Shown piece by piece: positions 15,763-23,726 of a DNA stretch of 34,586 nt (position 1 is the first letter of the stretch; every line of letters starts with the position of its first letter). The notes under the pieces were generated by a model. The model searched no databases and was not told the origin of the DNA. It saw only the letters and a program-made list of their open reading frames with translations. Position numbers and translations under genes: made by a program. The stretch is from the NCBI GenBank assembly GCA_023480885.1, contig JAMCWX010000016.1, positions 392-34,977 on the forward strand, written 5' to 3'. The stretch comes from Chloroflexota bacterium. GTDB taxonomy: Bacteria; Chloroflexota; UBA6077; FW602-bin22; JACPRP01.

Positions 15763-16596
15763 CTAGACTATTGAACCGATGTTATCACGTAAGTCGAGGT
15801 AGGTCGGCTTTTCGATGTCCACGAACTTGCCGACGATGATCTGCCCATTCAATGTGATATCCACGTCCTTCGGTTCGGCTCCGTGGCGAATCACAGAGTT
15901 CTCCTCGTAGAACCTCATTTGATCGAGACCAGTCTTCATCTTGTTCATATTGCCGTACAGGGTCGGGCAGGGCGCGATAACCTCGACGAAACTGAAGCCC
16001 TTCTTTGCTAGCGCCTCACCGATGGCTCTCTCGGTGCGCCGAGCGTCCAGGCTCGTCCAACGCGCCACATAAACGGCACCGCTGGCTGCCGCTAGATACG
16101 GCAGGTTAAAAGGATGCTCGGTGTTGCCATATGGCGACGTGGTCGTCTTCGCTCTGATAGGGGTCGTTGGCCCTAGCTGCCCACCTGTCATACCATAGGT
16201 GAAGTTGTTGACGCATATGACGGCGATGTCCATGTTGCGGCGTGCCGCGTGGATAAAGTGGTTGCCGCCAATAGATATGAGGTCGCCGTCCCCGCTAAAA
16301 ACCACGACCTTGAGTTCTGGGTTGCCGAGTTTCAGACCTGTTGCGAAGGGAAGCGCTCTCCCGTGTGTGGTGTGAAAGGAGTCCAGGTTAATGTATCCGG
16401 CCGCTCGACCCGTACAGCCGATGCCCGAGACGACGGCAACTTTATCGAGGTCGAGTCCTGACTTAATGAGCGCGCTCAGGAAGGAGTAGACGACCGTGCC
16501 GATGCCGCAGCCGGGGCACCAGATGTGAGGAATCCGATCGGCCCGAAGGAGCTTATCCATTGGATGCAGGCCATCAAGAACCTGTTCGTCGATCAT
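15763..16596 (-). CDS. korB: 2-oxoacid:ferredoxin oxidoreductase, beta (TPP) subunit
   Basis: The thiamine-pyrophosphate-binding subunit of 277 residues. CPGCGIG near residue 29 and a later cysteine bind the proximal 4Fe-4S cluster. The TPP/Mg motif is GDGDLISIGGNH (about 100-111), followed by NNFTYGMTGGQLGPTTP, characteristic of KorB-type subunits. The ATG overlaps the korA stop by 4 nt, so translation is coupled. The chain is of normal length (about 270-290) with all expected motifs. Confidence 0.94.
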   Translation of the reverse strand: MIDEQVLDGLHPMDKLLRADRIPHIWCPGCGIGTVVYSFLSALIKSGLDLDKVAVVSGIGCTGRAAGYINLDSFHTTHGRALPFATGLKLGNPELKVVVFSGDGDLISIGGNHFIHAARRNMDIAVICVNNFTYGMTGGQLGPTTPIRAKTTTSPYGNTEHPFNLPYLAAASGAVYVARWTSLDARRTERAIGEALAKKGFSFVEVIAPCPTLYGNMNKMKTGLDQMRFYEENSVIRHGAEPKDVDITLNGQIIVGKFVDIEKPTYLDLRDNIGSIV

Positions 16597-17744
16597 TTCG
16601 CTCCTCTATGGATAGCATCAAGGATGTCTTGCGGCTGGTGAATATCTCCTCCCATATGGGGAACGGGAATGACCCTGGCAGCGCCCGCGACGCAGCGTTC
16701 CACTTCCAACGCGATCTGGCCGTTATTCAGTTCGGGGACCACGATTGCTTTCACGTTTTTCGCGACGCGTCGAACGTGCTCCTCGGGGAAGGGCCAGACT
16801 GTGATTAGGCGCAGCAGTCCGACTTTGATTCCCTCTTGACGAGCCTGTTCTATTGGAAGGAGGGCGACGCGGGCCGAGATACCGTAGGAGCAGATGGCAA
16901 CGTCGGCGTCGTCTAACTGATCTTCCTCGACTTCGATGATATCATCCTTATTCGTTTGAATCTTGTCGATGAGTCGTCTTATTAGCCTGCCCTGTGCCTC
17001 CGCCGTCGTGTCGGGATATCCCCTTTCGTCGTGGGTGAGGCCGGTCATATGAATTCGATAGCCGTCGCCGGCGTTGGCCATTGGAGGCACTAGATCATCG
17101 CTCCCTTTGTAGGGCAGAAACTCACCTGGGGGCACTTGAGGCTTTCGCCTGGCGTATCTGGCGATGTTCTTATGCGGCGGTATGACGACGCGTTCCGTCA
17201 TATGCCCGACAACCTCGTCGGTCATGATAAGCACTGGGGTGCGATACTTCTCGGAAAGGTTGAATGCCCTGATTGTGAGAAAGAATAGCTCCTGAGGCGA
17301 ATTCGGTGACAGCGCGATTATCTCGTACGCGCCGTGGCTGCCCCATCGCGCCTGCATCATATCCGCCTGCGCGACTAACGTAGGCAGGCCAGTGGAGGGG
17401 CCTCCTCGCTGAACGTTGACGAGGACGCAGGGGGTCTCCGTCATTATGCCTAGTCCGAGGTTCTCCATCATCAGGCTAAAGCCTGGCCCAGAGGTAGCCG
17501 TCATCGCTTTTACGCCAGCCCACGAGGCGCCTAGCACGGCGTTCATCGAGGCGATCTCGTCTTCCATCTGAACGTACGTTCCACTAATCTGGGGCATGCG
17601 CTCGGCCATTCTTTCCGCTATTTCAGTTGCAGGTGTGATGGGATAGCCGGCGAAAAACCGGCAGCCGGCGCTAATGGCGCCCTCGGCGCAAGCGGTATCG
17701 CCAGTCATAAAGAATACACCCGAGAGCGGAGACTTCTCAGACAC
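16593..17744 (-). CDS. korA: 2-oxoacid:ferredoxin oxidoreductase, alpha subunit
   Basis: A 383-residue alpha subunit. The pyrimidine-binding TPP domain begins with GDTACAEGAISAGCRFFAGYPITPATEIAE (about 15-44) and contains the MEDEIASMNAVLGASWAG and TSGPGFSLM segments. The C-terminal part is the transketolase C-like domain. It pairs with korB to form the active site. It overlaps korD by 8 nt upstream and korB by 4 nt downstream, a tightly packed operon. Relatives act on 2-oxoglutarate or branched-chain 2-oxoacids; the 2-oxoglutarate assignment is favoured by the nearby aconitase gene but is inference. Confidence 0.93.
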   Translation of the reverse strand: MSEKSPLSGVFFMTGDTACAEGAISAGCRFFAGYPITPATEIAERMAERMPQISGTYVQMEDEIASMNAVLGASWAGVKAMTATSGPGFSLMMENLGLGIMTETPCVLVNVQRGGPSTGLPTLVAQADMMQARWGSHGAYEIIALSPNSPQELFFLTIRAFNLSEKYRTPVLIMTDEVVGHMTERVVIPPHKNIARYARRKPQVPPGEFLPYKGSDDLVPPMANAGDGYRIHMTGLTHDERGYPDTTAEAQGRLIRRLIDKIQTNKDDIIEVEEDQLDDADVAICSYGISARVALLPIEQARQEGIKVGLLRLITVWPFPEEHVRRVAKNVKAIVVPELNNGQIALEVERCVAGAARVIPVPHMGGDIHQPQDILDAIHRGAK

Positions 17745-18018
17745 TCTGTTCAGCTACCTCCGGCCGCTGGACAATGTGGTATATAGCAAACTCGGGGCAG
17801 ATCATTTGACATAAACCGCAGCTGGCGCACTCATCCTGGTTCTTCACGTGCGGGGGATAGTATCCCTTGGAGTTGAATTTCTCGCCTGTTACGAGGACAT
17901 TTCGTGGACAATAGGTGACGCAGTAGTTGCAGCCTTTGCACCTCTCCTCGATGATACGAACTTCAGCGCGAGGAAGGCACACTTTGTCCAGGTCGAGCGG
18001 CCTTCTCCAGTATTTCAT
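17737..18018 (-). CDS. korD: Di-cluster ferredoxin subunit of the Kor complex
   Basis: A 93-residue 2x[4Fe-4S] ferredoxin-type subunit. It has two CxxCxxCxxxCP motifs, CKGCNYCVTYCP (about 27-38) and CASCGLCQMICP (about 64-75). It carries electrons from the TPP site of KorAB to external ferredoxin or, possibly here, directly to the Hdr proteins encoded downstream. It is the first gene of the long - strand redox cluster, with a consensus-like promoter about 55 nt upstream. Confidence 0.92.
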   Translation of the reverse strand: MKYWRRPLDLDKVCLPRAEVRIIEERCKGCNYCVTYCPRNVLVTGEKFNSKGYYPPHVKNQDECASCGLCQMICPEFAIYHIVQRPEVAEQSV

Positions 18019-18071
18019 AGGTTACCCCTAAGAATGACCTGAGTAATGAGTGAACAAAACCAGCATCGCCA

Positions 18072-18100
18072 AGTATACCAGGAGTGTGGGGAGCAATCAA
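18072..18100 (-). promoter_or_regulatory. Promoter of the kor-hdr operon
   Basis: On the - strand, TTGATT (18095-18100), a 17-bp spacer and TATACT (18072-18077). The start of transcription would be near 18065, about 47 nt before the korD ATG. No further strong promoter was noticed before the thiolase promoter, so one long transcript from korD through the zinc ribbon is plausible. Confidence 0.65.
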
Positions 18101-18167
18101 GGATTTAGGTTTGTTTTTGGGAGCCGTGCGAAACAGAGAACATGAGGATTTGCTTCATCACGTGAAG

Positions 18168-18580
18168 ACCCGAGCGCGCCTGTAAGCCGGATTCTGTGCC
18201 CCTCATCGGGGCGGTGACCATCTATCTGGGATGCCGATTGCTCGGCACCTCAAGCGACCAACCCGAGGACCCTGTTGTTAGGCTCCGACGCGTTTGACGA
18301 GCAAATACGTCGAAGGAGGCGGGCCGCCTCATTGTCCTCCTATTTGGTCTTGCTCCGAGTGGGGTTTGCCGTGCCTTCGATGTCACCATCGAAGCGGTGG
18401 TCTCTTACACCGCCCTTTCACCCTTACCCAATCAGGGGCAATCCCTGATTGGGCGGTTTGCTCTCTGTGGCACTTTCCGTAGGGTCACCCCTCCTGGGCG
18501 TTACCCAGCACTCTGCCCTATGGAGTCCGGACTTTCCTCCCCGACCTCGCGGCCGGAGCGGCCACCCAACGCGCTCGGGT
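18168..18580 (-). ncRNA. rnpB: RNase P RNA (bacterial type A)
   Basis: The catalytic RNA of RNase P, which trims the 5' leaders of tRNA precursors. On the - strand the 5' end carries GAGGAAAGTCCGGACTCC (CR-I, about 18525-18542), and the 3' part carries ACAGAATCCGGCTTACAG (about 18181-18198), which pairs with it as helix P4. The ends ACCCGAGCGCG and GCGCGCTCGGGTC form P1. AGGGTGAAAGG and GGTAAACCCC-type core segments are present between, as is an 11-bp hairpin around 18421-18450 in the P12 position. About 413 nt is normal for type A. No clear terminator follows, so the 3' end may be made by processing. Confidence 0.96.
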
Positions 18581-18700
18581 GAGCAACCATGCTAACAAGT
18601 AGAAGCAGTTCTGCCTCCATCAAGTGCACTCAATTATCATGATAGCATTTTGCTCGTGGACGCACAAGGAAGCCACGCGCGCGGGTATGCGTCAAATTTC

Positions 18701-18722
18701 CGCGCGAGAGGGTAATCGCGCG
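18701..18722 (-). terminator. Hairpin downstream of aconitase, possible terminator
   Basis: The arms CGCGCGA (18701-18707) and TCGCGCG (18716-18722) pair perfectly over an 8-nt loop. On the - strand the stem is followed by GAAATTTGAC, a short and imperfect T-run. It lies about 70 nt past the aconitase stop, so a weak intrinsic terminator is possible. Confidence 0.4.
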
Positions 18723-18751
18723 GCGGTTTCACCCGCCCCCATCTCATCTGC

Positions 18752-18786
18752 ATCACCTGCGCCCATCTCATCGTGCAACAGGTGAT
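18752..18786. other. Inverted repeat just after the aconitase stop
   Basis: ATCACCTG (18752-18759) and CAGGTGAT (18779-18786) form an 8-bp stem with a 19-nt loop that contains a second copy of CCCATCTCATC (the first lies just before, near 18738). This may be a 3' mRNA hairpin. No promoter or reading frame is seen in this spacer. Confidence 0.35.
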
Positions 18787-18791
18787 CGCTA

Positions 18792-20723
18792 CTAACGAGA
18801 TGCCGACTGACTGATGAAATTCAGCAACCCTCCTGCCAGCAATATCTCTACCTCCCTCTCGGTAAGGTCGTGCCTCACCTGGAACTCGGTCCCATTAGTT
18901 CGATTGCTTACCGTCAGATGTGCCTTCGAGCCCAAAGCAGCGCGAACGTCTGGAATCTCGATGTCATCCCCTTGTTGTATGGCCTCGTAACTGGCAGCGT
19001 TCAGAAAGATCAGAGGCAGGATGCCGAAGTTCACGAGGTTGGCGCGGTGGATGCGCGCGAAGGACCTGGCAATGACGGCCGTTATGCCCAGGTATCTTGG
19101 CGCAAGCGCAGCATGTTCCCTGCTGGAGCCCTGGCCGTAATTGTCTCCACCAAGGATGAAGCCGCCATCCATCTCCTTCGCTCGTTTGGCGAAGGTCGGG
19201 TCGACACGCTCAAATACGTGTTCGGCGGTGGCTGGAATGTTCGATCTCAGGGGCAGAATGTGCGCGCCCGCGGGGATTATGTGGTCCGTGGTGATATTAT
19301 CCCCCGTCTTCAGCAGGACTCGACCTCGAAGACTGTCTGGCATGGCCGACGTTTTCGGTATCGGCTTGATGTTCGGCCCGCGCAGGATTTCGACCTTATC
19401 GGGTTCGCCCGATGGCGCAATGACCATGCTGTCGTCGACTGGATACTCATCCGGCAGATCGACAACTACTGGCTGGCCCAGTCGTCTCGGGTCGGAGATA
19501 ACCCCTGCGAGCGCAGAAGCTGCCGCGGTTTCCGGACTGACGAGGTACACCCGAGCGTCTGGCGTTCCGCTTCGGCCCTCGAAGTTGCGGTTGAACGTGC
19601 GCAGGGAGATGCCTCCTGAGGATGGGGCCTGGCCCATTCCGATGCAGGGTCCACAGGCAGACTCGAGGATTCGTGCGCCAGCGCCGATCAGTTCCGCCAG
19701 GGCGCCATTCCTGGCGATGGCGCTGAGAACTTGTTTGGAACCTGGGCTGATAGTCAGACTCACGCTAGGACTGATCCGCTTGCCTCTTAGAATAGCCGCC
19801 ACAGTCATCAGGTCCCGATAGGAAGAGTTAGTGCAGCTTCCGATGCAAACTTGATCGACTCTGGTCACCTGCACTTCGCTAACTTGCACGACATTATCGG
19901 GACTATGTGGCTGGGCGATGAGCGGCGAAAGCCGGGAAAGATCTATCTCGACGACTTCATCATAGCTGGCGTCGGCATCAGCGGTCAGATCTGTCCAGTC
20001 GCTCGCGCGGCGTTGGGCTTTCAGGAAGGCCAGCGTTCGTTCGTCGCTGGGGAAAACTGACGTGGTCGCTCCAAGCTCGGCCCCCATATTCGTAATGGTG
20101 GCTCGCTCGGGAACGGACAGGGTGGCCACGCCATCTCCTCCATACTCAAAAACCTTCCCTACGCCTCCCTTAACAGTCGACCGTCTCAAGAGCTCGAGAA
20201 TAACATCCTTAGCAGAAACCCACGCTGGCAATCTGCCTGTGAGCTTGACTAACACAACTTTGGGCATTGTTAGATGAAACGGCTGACCGGCCATAGCAGC
20301 GGCGATGTCCAGGCCCCCAACTCCTATGGCGATCATCCCCAGGCCACCGGCTGTAGGGGTGTGGCTGTCGGAGCCCAACAGGGTCTGACCTGGGACGCCG
20401 AAACGCTCCAGGTGCACTTGATGGCAGATGCCGTTGCCGGGACGCGAGAAATAGATTCCGTACTTGGCCGCGAAAGTCTGCAGGAAGCGATGGTCATCGG
20501 CGTTCTCGTAGCCTGTCTGGAGCATATTGTGGTCGACATAGCTCACAGAGAGCTTGGTTTTCACTCTTGGAACGTCCATAGCTTCAAACTGAAGGTAGGC
20601 TAGCGTGCCTGTCGCATCCTGCGTCAATGTTTGGTCGACGCCGATAGCAATATCGCTTCCTGGCTTCAACTGGCCTTCAATCAGGTGGCTGCCAAGAATC
20701 TTCTGGACCAAGTTGTTTCCCAT
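18792..20723 (-). CDS. acnA: Aconitate hydratase (AcnA-type, short form)
   Basis: A [4Fe-4S] hydro-lyase of 643 residues interconverting citrate and isocitrate. Cluster ligands are C297 in GSCTNSS and C357/C360 in CGPCIGMG. GSDSHTPTAGGLG (about 118-130) and the swivel-domain GDNYGQGSSREHAALAPRYLG complete the active site. The length fits the short aconitase group of about 640 residues rather than the 890-residue form, so a related hydro-lyase function cannot be excluded. The ATG 20723 is chosen because the predicted promoter at 20786-20794 excludes a longer N-terminus, and GAGGGG lies about 10 nt upstream. With Kor it could supply a partial TCA route to 2-oxoglutarate and its ferredoxin-linked oxidation or synthesis. 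Confidence 0.92.
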   Translation of the reverse strand: MGNNLVQKILGSHLIEGQLKPGSDIAIGVDQTLTQDATGTLAYLQFEAMDVPRVKTKLSVSYVDHNMLQTGYENADDHRFLQTFAAKYGIYFSRPGNGICHQVHLERFGVPGQTLLGSDSHTPTAGGLGMIAIGVGGLDIAAAMAGQPFHLTMPKVVLVKLTGRLPAWVSAKDVILELLRRSTVKGGVGKVFEYGGDGVATLSVPERATITNMGAELGATTSVFPSDERTLAFLKAQRRASDWTDLTADADASYDEVVEIDLSRLSPLIAQPHSPDNVVQVSEVQVTRVDQVCIGSCTNSSYRDLMTVAAILRGKRISPSVSLTISPGSKQVLSAIARNGALAELIGAGARILESACGPCIGMGQAPSSGGISLRTFNRNFEGRSGTPDARVYLVSPETAAASALAGVISDPRRLGQPVVVDLPDEYPVDDSMVIAPSGEPDKVEILRGPNIKPIPKTSAMPDSLRGRVLLKTGDNITTDHIIPAGAHILPLRSNIPATAEHVFERVDPTFAKRAKEMDGGFILGGDNYGQGSSREHAALAPRYLGITAVIARSFARIHRANLVNFGILPLIFLNAASYEAIQQGDDIEIPDVRAALGSKAHLTVSNRTNGTEFQVRHDLTEREVEILLAGGLLNFISQSASR

Positions 20724-20785
20724 GCCGACTATTCCCCTCACTGGTGTTGATGAAGCAAAATGAGGGAGCTTTCTACTCCAGGGGT

Positions 20786-20794
20786 AGTATATCA
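20786..20794 (-). promoter_or_regulatory. Extended -10 promoter for the aconitase gene
   Basis: On the - strand the extended -10 element TGATATACT (TG at 20793-20794, TATACT at 20786-20791). There is no clear -35 box. The predicted start near 20779 gives a leader of about 56 nt. Confidence 0.5.
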
Positions 20795-20851
20795 CAGCCA
20801 GTGCCAGAATGGCAGCTATTACTAGACCGGGGCCTCCGGCACAGAGAATTA

Positions 20852-21007
20852 GCAGGAGCGGAGATCAACCGCTACAGCCAAATCGTCGCTGACATTTGCC
20901 TGCGCCACGATCTGCTGATCGGCACGGTGCCTGTTGCCGAGGGGTGGTTCCGCCGGCAAGTCGAGCCATTGTATGAGAACGTTATGGGCGAAGGAGTCGC
21001 CGTGTGA
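20852..21007 (+). pseudogene. C-terminal remnant of an MNT-type nucleotidyltransferase antitoxin
   Basis: The frame encodes EINRYSQIVADICLRHD and then PVAEGWFRRQVEPLYENV, ending GEGVAV-stop. This matches the C-terminal pattern of minimal nucleotidyltransferases (MNT) paired with HEPN proteins, in which a 'plyrNIxrEGVxL' ending is typical. The GSRARGD nucleotidyltransferase motif and the catalytic aspartates are absent upstream, where unrelated sequence and the aconitase promoter occur. It overlaps the HEPN start by 4 nt (GTGTGAGCC), the usual arrangement. It is therefore a truncated antitoxin gene, inactive for AMP transfer. Confidence 0.65.
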
Positions 21008-21321
21008 GCCAACTTGATCCGATTGCGCTCACGCTTGCTAAAGCGCGTCGCTACCTCGATACCGCTGAAGTGCTGCGGCAGCACGGTGATTACGATTCGG
21101 CCGTTTCCCGACTCTACTACGCAATGTTTTACTGTGCGCAAGCCCTGCTTCGGGCGGAAGGCGTGACCTTCACCAAACATCAAGCGATCATTGCCACGTT
21201 TGGACGTCAATTCGCGAAGACTAAGGTGTTGCTGCCCGAGTTACACCCGTGGTTACGTAATGCCTTCGATCGTCGGCAGGCGAGCGAGTATCAATCATCA
21301 ACTATTTGGGCCTGGGCGTGA
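21004..21321 (+). CDS. HEPN-domain protein, C-terminally truncated
   Basis: A 105-residue HEPN protein (GTG start), the usual partner of MNT nucleotidyltransferases in toxin-antitoxin or RNase modules. The segment SAVSRLYYAMFYCAQALLRA (about 35-54) and TKHQAIIATFGRQFAK (about 60-75) fit the family well. Homologues continue for about 25-30 residues after an AFDLRQxADY motif. Here AFDRRQASEY is followed by only eight unrelated residues and a stop, so the last helix is missing. With the partner gene also truncated, the module looks decayed. The 3' end overlaps the convergent lipoprotein gene by 20 nt. Confidence 0.7.
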   Translation: MSQLDPIALTLAKARRYLDTAEVLRQHGDYDSAVSRLYYAMFYCAQALLRAEGVTFTKHQAIIATFGRQFAKTKVLLPELHPWLRNAFDRRQASEYQSSTIWAWA

Positions 21322-21697
21322 TCTTCGACGTGGGATCGAGTTGGCCTGCTTTGAGCGCCCATGTATTGCTCATCTGCGTAACATCCGGACTCGACTCGAT
21401 GGACACAATCGCGCCGACGGCAAAGAAGTCGACGGCGGCTCTGATCGAGCTAAGCCTGGTGGCAGGGGGAACCTCGCCGATCTTCGCTACCTTGCCGAGG
21501 TCCGGATTCAATATCCAGAGCACGTACACCTTGCCGGGCGGCGGAGGGGGCACGCGATACCTGACTATGACCTCGGAAGTTTGCTGAGTTGGATATACGA
21601 TGTCGAGGTTTATCTCACGATCGGGTGTTAGAAAACAACCTGTTGCGACGGCAGGCAGGAGTAAGAAGATGGCAAGGACTGGTGTTAGTCGTTTCAT
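21302..21697 (-). CDS. Small predicted lipoprotein, function unknown
   Basis: A 131-residue protein with a lipoprotein signal peptide: positive MKR, hydrophobic LTPVLAIFLLLPAV and lipobox VATG-C21. The mature part is short and probably beta-rich (VIVRYRVPPPPPGKVYVLWILNP), with a proline-rich stretch at about 50-54, and resembles no family I can name. The start at 21697 is set by the signal peptide; the frame stays open further upstream, but that part lacks coding character. The ribosome binding site is weak. A Bacteroidetes-like glycan or cell-surface role is possible but unsupported. It is divergent from the GH5 gene and convergent with the HEPN gene. Confidence 0.65.
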   Translation of the reverse strand: MKRLTPVLAIFLLLPAVATGCFLTPDREINLDIVYPTQQTSEVIVRYRVPPPPPGKVYVLWILNPDLGKVAKIGEVPPATRLSSIRAAVDFFAVGAIVSIESSPDVTQMSNTWALKAGQLDPTSKITPRPK

Positions 21698-21845
21698 CGA
21701 GATACGCAAACCTTTAGCGTGTTTACCACCTCGTATCGGACCGCAAGTAGTGTGCCGGGCTTCGGGCAATAGCCTTTCGTAATAAGTAGTACTTTCGTAC
21801 CATCGACCTCGTCTTGTACATTGTGATAAGTTAAACTGCAGCATC

Positions 21846-21874
21846 TTGACATAAGATTGCAAAATCGTTAGGAT
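21846..21874 (+). promoter_or_regulatory. Promoter for the GH5 cellulase gene
   Basis: Perfect -35 TTGACA (21846-21851), a 17-bp spacer, then TAGGAT (21869-21874). Transcription should start near 21881, leaving a leader of about 73 nt before ATG 21954. The rest of the 21698-21953 spacer shows no gene. Confidence 0.6.
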
Positions 21875-21953
21875 AATCCAGTTGGAACTTGCTTTGCTCA
21901 GAGGTCTTTCTATTTCGGGTCTCGGACTAGTGTCCGGTGGAGGTTGAGGCGGC

Positions 21954-23726
21954 ATGCGCATACGGAACAGGTTTATCGCAGGTTTAGTGGCCATGGTGGT
22001 CCTGGCAGTGCTACTCTCTAGAGTGGTAGTGCCGGCTGCTGGAGGCGCTTTGCTAGGAAAAGCGGCTGTCACGGGTGTGTCAGGTCCGGGAAGAGCGACC
22101 GCTGGCCCGCCTAATTTCCTGCACACTGAGGGAAGCAAGATAGTCGACTCTCACGGGAATGAGGTCCGGCTTACGGGCGTGAACTGGTTTGGAATGGAGA
22201 CAGGAACGTTTGCGCCGCACGGGTTGTGGGAACGGAACTGGGAAGATATGTTGGACCAGATCGCCTCGCTGGGCTACAACACGATTCGATTGCCTTACTC
22301 CAGCGAGCTTTTCGATCCGATGAGCCTTCCAGAAGGCATTGATTTTAAGAAGAACCCCGACCTGCATGGTCTCACTGGCCTCCAAATCATGGACAAGATC
22401 GTCGAGGGAGCCGGGAAACGTGGCTTGAGGATCATCCTCGACCGCCATCGACCTGACAAAGAGGAAATGTCCAAACTCTGGTACACGCAGCAATACGACG
22501 AAGATCGCTGGATCAACGACTGGAAGACGCTGGCTGAGAGATACAAAGGCAACGACACCGTCATTGGGGCAGACCTACATAACGAGCCGCACGAAAAGGC
22601 CACCTGGGGGACAGGTGACCAGAAGACCGATTGGCGAATGGCCGCCGAGAAGGCTGGGAACGCGATACTGAGCGTGAATCCCGACTGGCTCATCTTTGTG
22701 GAGGGCATCGAGTCCTACAACGGTGACTGGTTCTGGTGGGGAGGCAACCTGGAAGGTGCGGCTCAATACCCTGTCCGTCTGAACGTGCCTGACAGGCTAG
22801 TCTACAGCCCACACGAATACGGGCCGGGCGTGTGGTCGCAGTCCTGGTTCAAAGATAAGGACTACCCGAACAACTTGCCGAAAATATGGAATAAGCACTG
22901 GGGATACATTGTCGACCAGGGCATTGCGCCCGTGATGGTCGGCGAGTTTGGCGGCCGTCGAGTGGATGAGGACAGCACCGAGGGCAAATGGCAGCGTGCG
23001 TTCCTGAACTATATGAAAGAGAAGGGCGTCAGCTTCACGTATTGGGCGTTCAACGCGAACTCTGGCGATACCGGCGGAATCCTTGATGAGGACGACCAGA
23101 ACTGGAAGGCGATAGACAAGGCAAAGCAAGCCTTGCTTGCCAGATATCTGTGGCCGAAGATACCCGCGGGGCAGTTCGATGTCGTCAACGCCAGCGCCAC
23201 GCCTGACTACAGTACCGCGTTGACCAGGAGCGCCAGGCTGGACAGCGATTTGCGCGTGCAGTATCGACCAGGTGACGTCGGAGATACTGGCGCGAGAGTC
23301 ATGCCAGAGATACGCATCGTCAACGTGGGCGCTGATCCGGTATCGCTTGATGGGTTAGAATTGCGCTACTGGTTCGATGCGCCTGGCTCCAAAGATGATG
23401 ACCAAAAAGCCTCTATATCCTGGTCAAGCGCAGGCGACGCAGGTACGAAGGCGTATCTGGAGAAGGCTGACGTAGCGGGTCAGAATCGTGTCCTAATGAT
23501 TGCGTTCACGAAGGATGCCGGGAAAGTCCTGGGCAAAGGCGGCGTCGTCGAAGTTCAAGCGACGGTAACGGGAGGCAGTTCCTCGGCAAATGAGCAAAAC
23601 AAGGATTACAGCTTCGACAAGAATCGCGATCCTGAGCGATTAAGGGACTTTGAGCTGTGGGCGAAGATCGCTCTCTACAGGGACGGTAAGCTCATCTGGG
23701 GAGCCGAGCCTCGCAGTGGTGCGTAA
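21954..23726 (+). CDS. Secreted GH5-family endoglucanase with C-terminal CBM3-like module
   Basis: A 590-residue secreted beta-glycanase. A signal peptide or anchor covers about residues 1-35 (RIRNRF followed by a long hydrophobic run). The GH5 TIM-barrel runs from about 52 to 395. The acid/base is E211 in LHNEPH, the nucleophile E331 in VGEFGG, with supporting DRHRPD, SPHEYGP and YWAFNANSGD segments. Residues about 430-590 resemble a family 3 cellulose-binding module (QYRPGDVGDTGARVMPEIRI, LELRYWF). The likely substrate is cellulose or another beta-1,4-glucan. The ATG has GGAGG 10 nt upstream. It is a monocistronic unit with a good promoter, convergent with a tex remnant that it overlaps by 35 nt. 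No cohesin or dockerin is seen. Confidence 0.9.
   Translation: MRIRNRFIAGLVAMVVLAVLLSRVVVPAAGGALLGKAAVTGVSGPGRATAGPPNFLHTEGSKIVDSHGNEVRLTGVNWFGMETGTFAPHGLWERNWEDMLDQIASLGYNTIRLPYSSELFDPMSLPEGIDFKKNPDLHGLTGLQIMDKIVEGAGKRGLRIILDRHRPDKEEMSKLWYTQQYDEDRWINDWKTLAERYKGNDTVIGADLHNEPHEKATWGTGDQKTDWRMAAEKAGNAILSVNPDWLIFVEGIESYNGDWFWWGGNLEGAAQYPVRLNVPDRLVYSPHEYGPGVWSQSWFKDKDYPNNLPKIWNKHWGYIVDQGIAPVMVGEFGGRRVDEDSTEGKWQRAFLNYMKEKGVSFTYWAFNANSGDTGGILDEDDQNWKAIDKAKQALLARYLWPKIPAGQFDVVNASATPDYSTALTRSARLDSDLRVQYRPGDVGDTGARVMPEIRIVNVGADPVSLDGLELRYWFDAPGSKDDDQKASISWSSAGDAGTKAYLEKADVAGQNRVLMIAFTKDAGKVLGKGGVVEVQATVTGGSSSANEQNKDYSFDKNRDPERLRDFELWAKIALYRDGKLIWGAEPRSGA

Noticed and set aside
18421-18450. An 11-bp inverted repeat as a separate mobile palindrome.
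   Set aside because: It occupies the P12 position of the RNase P RNA, where a long hairpin is normal.
18735-18790. A short direct repeat (CCCATCTCATC twice) as a possible CRISPR or tandem array.
   Set aside because: Only two short copies, no regular spacing and no cas genes.
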